Assembly (NCBI GenBank): GCA_028709585.1 | Contig: JAQVWS010000001.1 | Location: 8,791-58,077, forward strand | DNA length: 49,287 bases | Reading direction: 5' to 3' | Origin: Syntrophomonas sp. | GTDB taxonomy: Bacteria; Bacillota; Syntrophomonadia; Syntrophomonadales; Syntrophomonadaceae | Part shown: one piece after another, positions 1-8,751 of the stretch | Layout of the letters: every line of letters starts with the position of its first letter | Numbering within the stretch: the stretch's first letter is position 1 | The notes under the pieces: generated by a model | Database searches by the model: none | Told to the model about the DNA's origin: nothing | The model's input: the letters and a program-made list of their open reading frames with translations, nothing else | Made by a program: the position numbers and the translations under genes

Positions 1-84
1 TATATATGTTACATATTATATATAACATAATAATATTAATATGTATACATTTTTCATAGTTTTTAATTGAAGGGGGTTATTCTG

Positions 85-705
85 ATGTACGATGGGTTGG
101 TAAGCAGGAAAGAACTAATTGATACCGTTAACCTGCTGATTTCTAAGGGGGATGGGCCATTTAGTGTTGCCGAACTTGATTTGGATAACTTTGGATTTAT
201 CAATAATGTCCATGGAAAGGAACTGGGCGATGATATAATTAAGAAGTTAACTTCTATATTAAAAATGAATACTGCCGACAATGACCTTATTTGCAGGCAA
301 GGGGACCAGTTCACGATTTTATTGATTAGTAAGAGTGCCGAAAGAGGCTTTATGGATATGGAGGAGATTCGAAGATACCTTTCTGATAATACCTTTTCCT
401 TCCAAGGTAAAGATAAAACTGAAGATGTTTATATAACATTTAGCTGCGGCATTGCCAGTTATCCGCGCGATGCCAAGAACTCGGTTGAACTTTTAAGAAT
501 AGCAGACAGTGCCATGTTTAGAGGTAAAAAACTGGGCAAGAATAAAGTATGTTTATCGGAAGCTGAAAGTATGGCCCTAAAATCCAGCTATTTTACAAAG
601 ACTCAACTCGATAGGTTAGCTGCATTATCCAAAACCAATGAAAAAACAGAGGCTTTTCTCTTAAGAGAGGCTCTGGATGATTTATTTAAAAAATACTCAC
701 AGTAA
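85..705 (+). CDS. GGDEF-like domain protein with degenerate signature (QGDQF) and C-terminal RHH-like segment
   Basis: DLDNFGFINNVHGKELGDDIIKKL, CRQGDQFTILL and ADSAMFRGKKLGKNKV match the GGDEF fold; ATG at 85 follows AGGGGG; C-terminus YFTKTQLDRLAALSKTNEKTEAFLLREALDDLFKKY resembles RHH. Confidence 0.8.
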   Translation: MYDGLVSRKELIDTVNLLISKGDGPFSVAELDLDNFGFINNVHGKELGDDIIKKLTSILKMNTADNDLICRQGDQFTILLISKSAERGFMDMEEIRRYLSDNTFSFQGKDKTEDVYITFSCGIASYPRDAKNSVELLRIADSAMFRGKKLGKNKVCLSEAESMALKSSYFTKTQLDRLAALSKTNEKTEAFLLREALDDLFKKYSQ

Positions 706-750
706 CCCCCTGCTTACTTTTTTAATCCTTTTCAAATAAATAACCACAAA

Positions 751-801
751 TGGGGTATGTATCTGAATCAGCTGTTACAACTGGTTCAGATACATACCCC
801 A
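751..801. terminator. Long inverted repeat between convergent genes, possible bidirectional terminator
   Basis: TGGGGTATGTATCTGAA (751-767) and TTCAGATACATACCCCA (785-801) are perfect inverted arms, followed by TCGTTTTTA. Confidence 0.6.
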
Positions 802-872
802 TCGTTTTTACGATACGTACTATAAAAAATACACTGCATTAAATATGGACTGCGGCGGTAATTATTACCCTG

Positions 873-2318
873 TTATCTAATTGCAGCAATGGCCTTGTCA
901 ATGCGCCGCAAACATTCTTCCCGACCCCATATCAGTATTAGAAAAGGGAGTTCCGGTCCATGAGTTTGCCCACTTAAGGCGCTGCGCAGAGGCATATAGA
1001 CATTTTTCGCCTTCAGTCCAAGCTTCTTAACAAGAGCTTTGATAAATTCTTTGGCTTCAGCAAACTCAGATAATTGGGGCAGCTCCTCCTTGAAATATTC
1101 CAGGACAGTTATAGCTGTCTCTTCTTTCAATATCTGCAGAGCCTCTTCCTCAAATACTGCTTCCCGGAAAAAGACATCCATAAATTTGGTTATATCAGAA
1201 AGACATACCAGGTGATCCCGAACTGCTTCCACCAGTAGCATATAACTGAATTCATCCAGTTTTTCAATATCAGCGGCATACTCCGATGCCGCAAGGTAAG
1301 GCTTTAACATCTCGGCCAGTTCTTCAACTGACTTTTTTTTCAGGTACTGCTGGTTAACCCAGTTTAACTTATCTAAATCAAACACCGCCGGACTCTTGGC
1401 TACCCTATCCAAGGTAAAATGCTTGATGATCTCCTGGGCACTAAGAATCTCTTCTTCTCCTGACGGTGACCAACCTAGCAGAGCCAAAAAATTAAACATA
1501 GCTTCGGGCAGGTAGCCCAGTTCCCTATATTGTTTTAGAGAAGTAGCCCCATGACGCTTGCTCATCTTCTGACGGTCACTGCCCAGTATTAATGAGATAT
1601 GGGCAAACTCCGGGCGCGGAGAATTTAAGGCTTCGTAAAGCATTATTTGCCGGGGAGTATTGGATAAATGCTCTTCTGCTCGAATTACATGGGTTATTCC
1701 CATTAATATATCGTCTATCACCACTCCAAAGTTATAAACGGGTATACCATCCGATTTAACAATAATAAAATCGCCGCTATTATCACTTTCGAAACTTACC
1801 CTACCGCGAACCAGGTCATCAATCACATAAATTCTATGCTGGGGAACCCTAAAGCGAATGCTGGGCTTTATCCCTGCCTGAATTCGCTCTTCAACCTCCT
1901 GGTTGCTCAATTCACTGCATTTGCCAGAATAACGCTGCATCTTTCCACTGGCAATTTGTTCTTGCCGCTCCTTTTCCAGTTCTTCAAGAGTGCAAAAACA
2001 ATAATAAGCCATACCCTTGTCCAACAATTCTTTATAGTATTGCTGATATATATCTAAACGCTCGGTCTGCCGGTAGGGGCCGTTTTCTCCTCCCATGGCA
2101 ATTCCCTCGCTCCAATGTATTCCCAGCCATTGAAGGGATTCAATAATTTCGTCTTCATATTCACGCCGGGAGCGCTCCAGGTCAGTGTCTTCAATCCGCA
2201 TGACCATTTCTCCGCCCTGATGTTCCGCAAATAAATAGTTAAACAGAGCTGATCGGGCTCCACCTATATGCAAGGGACCTGTAGGGCTTGGCGCAAATCT
2301 GACCTTACATTTTCTCAT
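873..2318 (-). CDS. gltX: Glutamyl-tRNA synthetase
   Basis: [25 protein letters not shown] (HIGH-type motif) and [10 protein letters not shown] (KMSKS motif). Confidence 0.96.
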   Translation of the reverse strand: MRKCKVRFAPSPTGPLHIGGARSALFNYLFAEHQGGEMVMRIEDTDLERSRREYEDEIIESLQWLGIHWSEGIAMGGENGPYRQTERLDIYQQYYKELLDKGMAYYCFCTLEELEKERQEQIASGKMQRYSGKCSELSNQEVEERIQAGIKPSIRFRVPQHRIYVIDDLVRGRVSFESDNSGDFIIVKSDGIPVYNFGVVIDDILMGITHVIRAEEHLSNTPRQIMLYEALNSPRPEFAHISLILGSDRQKMSKRHGATSLKQYRELGYLPEAMFNFLALLGWSPSGEEEILSAQEIIKHFTLDRVAKSPAVFDLDKLNWVNQQYLKKKSVEELAEMLKPYLAASEYAADIEKLDEFSYMLLVEAVRDHLVCLSDITKFMDVFFREAVFEEEALQILKEETAITVLEYFKEELPQLSEFAEAKEFIKALVKKLGLKAKNVYMPLRSALSGQTHGPELPFLILIWGREECLRRIDKAIAAIR

Positions 2319-2409
2319 TATATCCCCTCCTTGTATAATGGCTAATTATAACACCTCTGCTTGTAACGTAGCAAGTAATCTACTTTTGAAGCAGGCGCTA
2401 TGTTGTACT

Positions 2410-3417
2410 TCACTGTACTATTTCATTGTATGTGTTTATATAGTCGGCCACCATCCGTTCCTTGCTAAAACGCTCCTCCACCCAGCGCCGACATTCACCG
2501 CGATCCAAATGGGGTATTATTTTCAGCTTATCCAGCGCTTCTTCAATATTATGGACCAGAAATCCAGACTGTCCTTCGTTAATAACTTCCGCCATGGAGC
2601 CGCGGTTATAAGCAATTACTGGCGTACCGCAGGCCATAGACTCAACAACGCTAAGTCCAAAAGGCTCATTGAAGTAAATCGGATGCAGTAAGGCATAAGC
2701 CCCGCGCAAGAGTTCATTTCTACCATCAGACCCGACAGAGCCTGCATATATAATATTAGAACCATCAATAAAAGGAGCAACCTGGGCCTTAAAATAATCT
2801 TCATCTTGAATGATGCCGGCCATGAGCAGCTTCATTCCAAAGCGCCGGGCAATTTGTATGGCATCATAGGTTCCCTTGTCAGGGTGTATCCTTCCAAAAT
2901 AAAGCAGGTATTCACCAGCTTGTTCGCTAAGGCTAAATAAATCCAGATCTATGCCATGGTATATAGTGCTTATATATTGCAGGTGCGGGCTTCGATCGGA
3001 ATTACTGATAGAAACATAATAATTATCACGGTTATAGGCCTGATAGACAGGCATTATCCTGGAATTAGAAAAACCATGTATAGTGGTTACTACCGGAGTT
3101 TTTACCAGACGGCTATACGACAGCGGCAGAAAATCATAGTTGTTATGAATTATGTCAAATTTACCGGCCTGCTCAAATAAATGTGCTATATGCAAACACT
3201 CCCACACCTTAGCATCCATTTCCTTGTTTTCCTCATAGGGCTCGGGACAAACATAGTCCAACCGTGCGCTGGTCTGGGAATCACCAGTAGCAAACAGGGT
3301 AACCTCCATACCTTGTTTTACTAATCCCTCCGCCAATAAAGACACAATGGTCTCCCAGGGACCATAATGCCGCGGAGGAGTCCGCCAGGCAATCGGAGAT
3401 AAAAGAGCAATTTTCAA
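2410..3417 (-). CDS. Glycosyltransferase, GT4-like
   Basis: YFGRIHPDKGTYDAIQIA and FNEPFGLSVVESMACGTPVIAYNRGSMAEVI. Likely TTG start (LKIALLSPIAWRTPPRHYG) after AAAGGAGGG; the ORF track start is 3441. Confidence 0.85.
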   Translation of the reverse strand: MKIALLSPIAWRTPPRHYGPWETIVSLLAEGLVKQGMEVTLFATGDSQTSARLDYVCPEPYEENKEMDAKVWECLHIAHLFEQAGKFDIIHNNYDFLPLSYSRLVKTPVVTTIHGFSNSRIMPVYQAYNRDNYYVSISNSDRSPHLQYISTIYHGIDLDLFSLSEQAGEYLLYFGRIHPDKGTYDAIQIARRFGMKLLMAGIIQDEDYFKAQVAPFIDGSNIIYAGSVGSDGRNELLRGAYALLHPIYFNEPFGLSVVESMACGTPVIAYNRGSMAEVINEGQSGFLVHNIEEALDKLKIIPHLDRGECRRWVEERFSKERMVADYINTYNEIVQ

Positions 3418-3449
3418 AAACGCCATCCCTCCTTTAGGCAAGTAGGCAA

Positions 3450-3549
3450 GGGGACGGTTCTTTTGCCTGCTTCCTCAGTCTGCCGTCCCCTTGCTTGTCC
3501 CGAACTTTTCGTAAACACCGAAACAAATGCAGGCAAAAGAACCGTCCCC
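3450..3549. repeat. 100-bp inverted-repeat element, copy 1 (REP/MITE-like)
   Basis: GGGGACGGTTCTTTTGCCTGC (3450-3470) and its exact reverse complement GCAGGCAAAAGAACCGTCCCC (3529-3549); internal GCCGTCCCCTTGC. Confidence 0.9.
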
Positions 3550-3637
3550 ATACATACATAAATATTCTTGGTAAAGACTGGACTTTTTATACTTGGGATA
3601 CTAATAAAATGTGCGGTGATCTTTATAATAAACCAGG

Positions 3638-4534
3638 TTAAGCTGTCATGCCGGTTATACCTTGCAGGAGGTTCCTTATTAACCTGGCCAGCCTTTGGAA
3701 AAAATTCTGAGCCTGATCGGTCTGAGTGCGGACATTGTCCAGCCCTTTTTGCAGCTTATCAAGCTGTTGGTTCAGCTGGGATATGTTGATATTCACCTGG
3801 TTGATCTTTTGCATCAGGGCTACAATGCGATTTATATCGTCTTCTGACAGGGTAATATTTAAATCTGTGCTGATCTGAATTACTATTTTCCTGATCTCAT
3901 CTGGATCAGCAACCTTCTTTTCTACTACTTGTTTCTTAACTTCATAAATAATTCTGCCGGCTTTATCCTGTCCAATCTTATCTCCTAGTTTGGAAGACTC
4001 GGCTATTTCATCGTTGGCAGCCTCCTTGGCAGTTTCATTCAAACTGTTCCCGCTGGCTGCCTCAAAGGCCTTGATAATACCGGTCAAAGCAGCTGTGCCG
4101 GAAACCTCAAATGGCGCCTCCACAAGAATCTGTACATCCTGTATACCTGCTGTATTGGCAGCGTTGGCATACATAAAGGGTGACACCCCGTTGATATTGT
4201 GGGTGTGAACCTCAATACCTTGGCCTTTGGATAATCCCATAACTAATGCACAGGAAATAGCCCGGCTCCCTATAATTTTTTCATCAATTTTGCCCTGCAG
4301 GTACTTTCTCTCTTCCTTGTTGCTGACACTCACATATTGAACCTGATCCAGATTAACCTTGGTCTTAAAATTTCTTATTACCTGATTTTTTTGCTCCTCG
4401 GTCAAATCCTGACCTAAGCTAATTACTGTAGCACCATCTTTTAATAAAGAATTAGTGCTGGCAACCTGTTCCTGGTATACCCATACAGTAGTTATAATCG
4501 CCAAAACTAAAAAGATTATTGAAATTCTGCGCAT
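3638..4534 (-). CDS. DUF1002 (YpuA-like) exported protein
   Basis: N-terminal signal/anchor; ATVISLGQDLTEEQKNQVIRNF, SRAISCALVMGLSKGQGIEVHTHNINGVSPFMYANA resemble the DUF1002 family. Confidence 0.75.
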   Translation of the reverse strand: MRRISIIFLVLAIITTVWVYQEQVASTNSLLKDGATVISLGQDLTEEQKNQVIRNFKTKVNLDQVQYVSVSNKEERKYLQGKIDEKIIGSRAISCALVMGLSKGQGIEVHTHNINGVSPFMYANAANTAGIQDVQILVEAPFEVSGTAALTGIIKAFEAASGNSLNETAKEAANDEIAESSKLGDKIGQDKAGRIIYEVKKQVVEKKVADPDEIRKIVIQISTDLNITLSEDDINRIVALMQKINQVNINISQLNQQLDKLQKGLDNVRTQTDQAQNFFQRLARLIRNLLQGITGMTA

Positions 4535-4598
4535 AAAAAATTTACCTCCTGACTTTCTGTTTAGTCTTCCTCTTGCAGAAGGTAAATAGTATGATTTA

Positions 4599-5069
4599 TT
4601 AATTTTCGATTAATACCACAGCCTGGGCAGAGATTCCTTCTCCTTGGCCTTCAAAACCCAGACCTTCCGTAGTGGTAGCCTTGATACTAATATTATTTAT
4701 ATCTATATCGAGAGCTTCTGCTATATTAACGGTCATAGCATATATGTAAGGAGCCAGTTTGGGTCTCTGGCAAACTATAGTGCTGTCTAGGTTAGCAATA
4801 AAATAGTTTTGTTCCTGCAATAAATGTCCCACCCGACCCAACAGAATGAGACTATTAATGTCTTTATATTCATCAGCAGTATCAGGGAAGTGTTTTCCTA
4901 TATCGCCAAGGGCAGCTGCACCTAAGAGAGCATCGCAAATTGCATGTACAAGTACATCTGCATCAGAATGACCTAGAAGTCCTTTGGCGAAGGGGATTTC
5001 TACTCCCCCCAGAATCAATCTCCGGCCTTCTGCCAGACGGTGCACATCATATCCTATTCCAATTCGCAA
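4599..5069 (-). CDS. ispF: 2-C-methyl-D-erythritol 2,4-cyclodiphosphate synthase
   Basis: [57 protein letters not shown]. Confidence 0.96.
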   Translation of the reverse strand: MRIGIGYDVHRLAEGRRLILGGVEIPFAKGLLGHSDADVLVHAICDALLGAAALGDIGKHFPDTADEYKDINSLILLGRVGHLLQEQNYFIANLDSTIVCQRPKLAPYIYAMTVNIAEALDIDINNISIKATTTEGLGFEGQGEGISAQAVVLIEN

Positions 5070-5104
5070 TTATATTTTCCTCCAAGCATATTAATTGTAG
5101 GCAA

Positions 5105-5204
5105 GGGGACGGTTCTTTTGCCTGCTTCCTCAGTCTGCCGTCCCCTTGCTTGTCGCGAACTTTTCGTAAACACCGAAACAAATGCAGGCAAAAGAACCGT
5201 CCCC
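5105..5204. repeat. 100-bp inverted-repeat element, copy 2
   Basis: Same 21-bp arms at 5105-5125 and 5184-5204; differs from copy 1 at one position by eye. Confidence 0.9.
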
Positions 5205-5215
5205 ATAGAATGGAG

Positions 5216-5905
5216 TTACCCTTTTAACAGTGCTTCAGCTATCAGCATATCTTCCGGAGTAGTTATTTTGATATTATTATAATCTCCCTCCACTACTTTA
5301 ACTCGTCCAATAAAGTATTCAAATAACGATGCATCATCTGTGCCTCGGAAATTTTCTTCATATGATTGCCGATAGGCTTCCATTAGTTCCTCATACTTAA
5401 AAACCTGCGGGGTCTGAATCGCGTATACATTAGTTCTATCCAGTGTCTGGCGAACAAAATCATCCCGGTCAACTGCCTTTATGGTATCCTTGCTGGTGAT
5501 TCCTGGTACCGCCGCACCCCATTCCTGTGCTCCTTCTAATAAGCGATAGAAAACCTTAACAGACAAAAGCGGCCGAGCACCATCGTGCACAGCCACCAGA
5601 TCCGTATCGCTGCTCAATTTCTGCAAACCAGCCCAAACTGAGTCCTGTCTTTCCTTACCTCCAGGAATAACCGCAGCAACTTTTTTATATTTATAAGGTT
5701 TTACAATCTCGCTTTCACAGTAGTTGAGTTCTTGCTCGCTAGTTACAATAACTATCTCATTCACTACCTCTAACTTCTCAAAAAAGTCCAATGAATAAGT
5801 CAATACCGGTCGCGAATTCAAAAGCATATATTGTTTATTAGTAGTGCTCTTCATACGGCTTCCTTTTCCAGCCGCTGCTATAACAACCCTAAGGTTGTTA
5901 GCCAT
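5216..5905 (-). CDS. ispD: 2-C-methyl-D-erythritol 4-phosphate cytidylyltransferase
   Basis: VIAAAGKGSRMKSTTNKQYMLL, VAVHDGARPLLS, IQTPQVFKYEELMEAY. Confidence 0.95.
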   Translation of the reverse strand: MANNLRVVIAAAGKGSRMKSTTNKQYMLLNSRPVLTYSLDFFEKLEVVNEIVIVTSEQELNYCESEIVKPYKYKKVAAVIPGGKERQDSVWAGLQKLSSDTDLVAVHDGARPLLSVKVFYRLLEGAQEWGAAVPGITSKDTIKAVDRDDFVRQTLDRTNVYAIQTPQVFKYEELMEAYRQSYEENFRGTDDASLFEYFIGRVKVVEGDYNNIKITTPEDMLIAEALLKG

Positions 5906-7012
5906 ACATATTCACCTCTTGTATAGGTAAACCTTTTAAGTTAGCCTTTTCCAGGCTGAGGTTAGACTCCTCCTTAAGTTTGCGGCTAAAAATCATTCTT
6001 CCGGCTGCGGTCTGGAAAACACTCGTTACTAAAACTTCGAGGCTATTACCTAATTCATCATGGGCATCCTCAACCACAACCATAGTTCCATCTTCCAGGT
6101 AGCCTACCCCTTGTCCAGGTTCTTTACCTTCTTTTAATATACTAATATACATGGTTTCACCGGGATAGACAACTACTTTTACCGCATTTGTAAGTTCATT
6201 TATGTTTAATACCTTTATACCCTGCAGTTCAGCAACCTTATTCAAATTATAATCATTGGTAATAATGCTGGCACCAATTTGTTTACACAGACGTATCAAT
6301 TTTAGATCAACTTCTTTTTCTTCCGGGATATTAACTTCAATAATATCAATTTTAATATCAAGGTTTTTTTGCATCTTCGATAACAACTCCAGGCCTCGTC
6401 TGCCTTTATTACGCCTCAAATTATCGGAGGAATCTGCAATATGCTGCAGTTCTTCAATTACAAAAACCGGCACCATAAGAATCCCTTCCAGAAAATTGCT
6501 CTGGCATACATCGTAAATACGTCCATCAATAATAGCGCTGGTATCTAAAACTTTATAACTATTAGCTAAATTTGTTTCACTTACAGCATTTTCATTTGCT
6601 TCTGAATGAAATAACCTCCATACATCGGACGCTTTGCGGCTGCCAATAATTAAGCCCAAGCAGCCACACAAAATAAAGCTCAAAATGACAAAATAGGCGC
6701 CCACCCCGCTCACCATGGACATTCGATAGCTACTCAAATAACCTACCATTACCCCAAATAACAAGCCTATGGTTCCTCCTAATAGCTTTTGAATATCCAA
6801 GTTATCCAGCCAAAGATTAAAGGCTTGTATCATTCTTAACAGCACTCGTTTCATGTAGTACGATGCGGCATAGAATAGCAGGCCAACACTCACCCCTATA
6901 GCAATTAGCCATCCATCGTTAACGTCCAGGTAGTACCTAACCGCCGCAACAGCCAATAAGCCAAACAGCAATGCCAGATATAAGATTGGTTTGAAAATTA
7001 AATTACTAAACA
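5898..7012 (-). CDS. PIN/TRAM domain membrane protein (YacL-like)
   Basis: N-terminal TM segments, PIN-type VLDTSAIIDGRIYDVCQ and TNDYNLNKVAELQGI, C-terminal TRAM-like region; synteny between disA and ispD. Start adjusted to MFSNLIF. Confidence 0.88.
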
Positions 7013-7159
7013 TATAATCATAATCACCTCCACTAATTATTTTTCTAGTAAAAAGCAATTATTATACAGCATTATAAAAATTTTAGTAATTATGGCAAAT
7101 ATTTTAATAAACTTTGATTATAGGAGTTAATATTTTACAACTCGAATTGACAACCTAAC

Positions 7160-7609
7160 TTGAGCAGGACTATAATTAAGGAAAGTTGGGCGAGAGGAGT
7201 TTACCTCTATATGAAAGATTTAATTTGCGATGAGTTTCAAAATACGGTAGGCGACCTCTTAATACGGCATCACAGTATAGTAGATGTCTTGAGCAAACTA
7301 TCAGAATCTGCGTGTCGCGTAAACCGGGCTGTAATAAAATCTGTAACCGATTGTGGCTGTGTTTCCATTCAAGCAGAAAAAACTGAAATACCTGATCATT
7401 TGGAATCAGTAGCCGAATTAAAAGCCTGCCTCGACAGCCACCTGCGCGGTGAGCTATGTTCACAATGTGATGAGGTGGTCATAAACGAAATAGGTAAATT
7501 GCTCTTTTACTCAGCTGCTTTGTGTAATATGCTGGATATTAGTCTCTATGATGTTTTTATTAAAGAACATAAGAAATCTCAGGCCTTAGGCTATTTCAAT
7601 ATGACTTAA
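7160..7609 (+). CDS. Conserved protein of unknown function; start probably internal at MKDLICDEFQ
   Basis: LICDEFQNTVGDLLIRHHSIVDVLSKLSESACRVNRAVIKSVTDCGC; C-terminus LLFYSAALCNMLDISLYDVFIKEHKK is faintly MazG-like. Located opposite disA. Confidence 0.7.
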   Translation: MSRTIIKESWARGVYLYMKDLICDEFQNTVGDLLIRHHSIVDVLSKLSESACRVNRAVIKSVTDCGCVSIQAEKTEIPDHLESVAELKACLDSHLRGELCSQCDEVVINEIGKLLFYSAALCNMLDISLYDVFIKEHKKSQALGYFNMT

Positions 7610-7620
7610 CTGCCAATCAA

Positions 7621-7651
7621 CAAAAACCGCTTAAAAGCGGTTTTTGTTTTT
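7621..7651. terminator. Terminator between convergent genes
   Basis: CAAAAACCGCTTAAAAGCGGTTTTTGTTTTTT hairpin with T-tract. Confidence 0.85.
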
Positions 7652-7674
7652 TCCCCAACTATAAAAAGTAAAAG

Positions 7675-8751
7675 CTATACCATATATTCCAATATAAGCT
7701 GCTCTCGCATCCTCTTTAAGCCGCTTTTTATTGAGCGTGCCCGGACCTCGCCTATTCCTTCCACATCATCCAGTTCTTCAATACTGGCATGCATGATGTT
7801 ATTGAGCAATGAAAAGCGCTCCACCAGGTTTTCCATAATGGCTAAAGGAATTCGTGGTATCTTATTCAGCATTCTATATCCGCGCGGTGCTACTGATTGT
7901 TCCAAATGGCTGCTGGCGGTTCCCAGGGCCAAAACTTTTAATAAAAATACTGAATCGGATACTTCTTCTTCAAAGGCACGCAGCATAATCTGCAGTATTT
8001 CAGCTGCTGATTTCTCTTTATTATTAGAATAATCTTTAATTATTAAAGTAGACTCTTCCTCTACATTGGATAACAGTTCATCCAATTGCATTTTGACCAG
8101 GCGGCCTTCACTCCCTAATTCACTTATGTAATTCTCAATTTCTCCAGCTATATTCAAAACCTTAATACAACGTCGGAGTACTTCACAGACCTCTACCACA
8201 GTTACCATGTCTTCAAATTCCAACCCCCCCAGATGCTGCAGCTCCCTGATATAAACGTTTCGATACTTCTCCAACGTCTGCAGAGCTTGATTGGCTTTTA
8301 CAAGTATGGAAGCAATATCTCGCAGCCGAAACCTAATATTGCCTTGATAGAGAGTAACCACTTGCCGCCGCTGCGACACAGCTACTACCAGTTCTCCAGT
8401 TTGTTGAGCCACCCTTTCAGCGGTACGATGACGTATCCCTGTTTCCTGGGAAGGCAGGTTAGGGTTAGGATCCAACTGGGCATTTGCAATTAGTATTCTG
8501 GAAACATCATGATTAGTGATAATAGCTCCGTCCATCTTAGCAAGTTCATATAGGCGCGCCGGGGTGAATTCGCAATCAATTTCGAACCCTCCGCTGACGA
8601 TATCCATCAATTCCGGGGAATCACCTACTACAATCAAACCTCCGGTATTGGCCTGCAGTACATTTTCAATTCCCAAGCGAAACACTGTCCCCGGGGCCAG
8701 CATTTTTAAGTACTTGCGAAAATTAGAACGGTAAATATCTTCTACCAACAC
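7675..8751 (-). CDS. disA: Diadenylate cyclase / DNA integrity scanning protein
   Basis: MDGAIITNHDVSRILIANAQL, TGIRHRTAERVAQQTGELVVAVSQRR; C-terminal HhH segment. Confidence 0.96.
   Translation of the reverse strand: MLVEDIYRSNFRKYLKMLAPGTVFRLGIENVLQANTGGLIVVGDSPELMDIVSGGFEIDCEFTPARLYELAKMDGAIITNHDVSRILIANAQLDPNPNLPSQETGIRHRTAERVAQQTGELVVAVSQRRQVVTLYQGNIRFRLRDIASILVKANQALQTLEKYRNVYIRELQHLGGLEFEDMVTVVEVCEVLRRCIKVLNIAGEIENYISELGSEGRLVKMQLDELLSNVEEESTLIIKDYSNNKEKSAAEILQIMLRAFEEEVSDSVFLLKVLALGTASSHLEQSVAPRGYRMLNKIPRIPLAIMENLVERFSLLNNIMHASIEELDDVEGIGEVRARSIKSGLKRMREQLILEYMV

Noticed and set aside
292-312. Similarity of TGCAGGCAAGGGGACCAGTTC in the GGDEF gene to the repeat terminus GTAGGCAAGGGGACGGTTC
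   Set aside because: It encodes the expected CRQGDQF motif position and has no second arm; treated as chance similarity.
2319-2409. Possible T-box leader upstream of gltX
   Set aside because: The gap to the upstream glycosyltransferase gene is short and no T-box signature or antiterminator was recognised.
2338-2691. Numerous antisense ORFs (e.g. 2338-2691, 7176-7463, 11714-12031, 19724-19978, 22578-22886, 32023-32457)
   Set aside because: They lie opposite well-supported genes, lack recognisable domains and are best explained as shadow frames.
4940-5282. Plus-strand ORFs 4940-5227 and 28247-28537 share a peptide (GSFACFLSLPSPC...NKCRQKNRPH)
   Set aside because: The shared peptide is just translation of the 100-bp repeat element in intergenic DNA, antisense to ispF/ispD and the spoVB-like gene; not evidence of a protein family.
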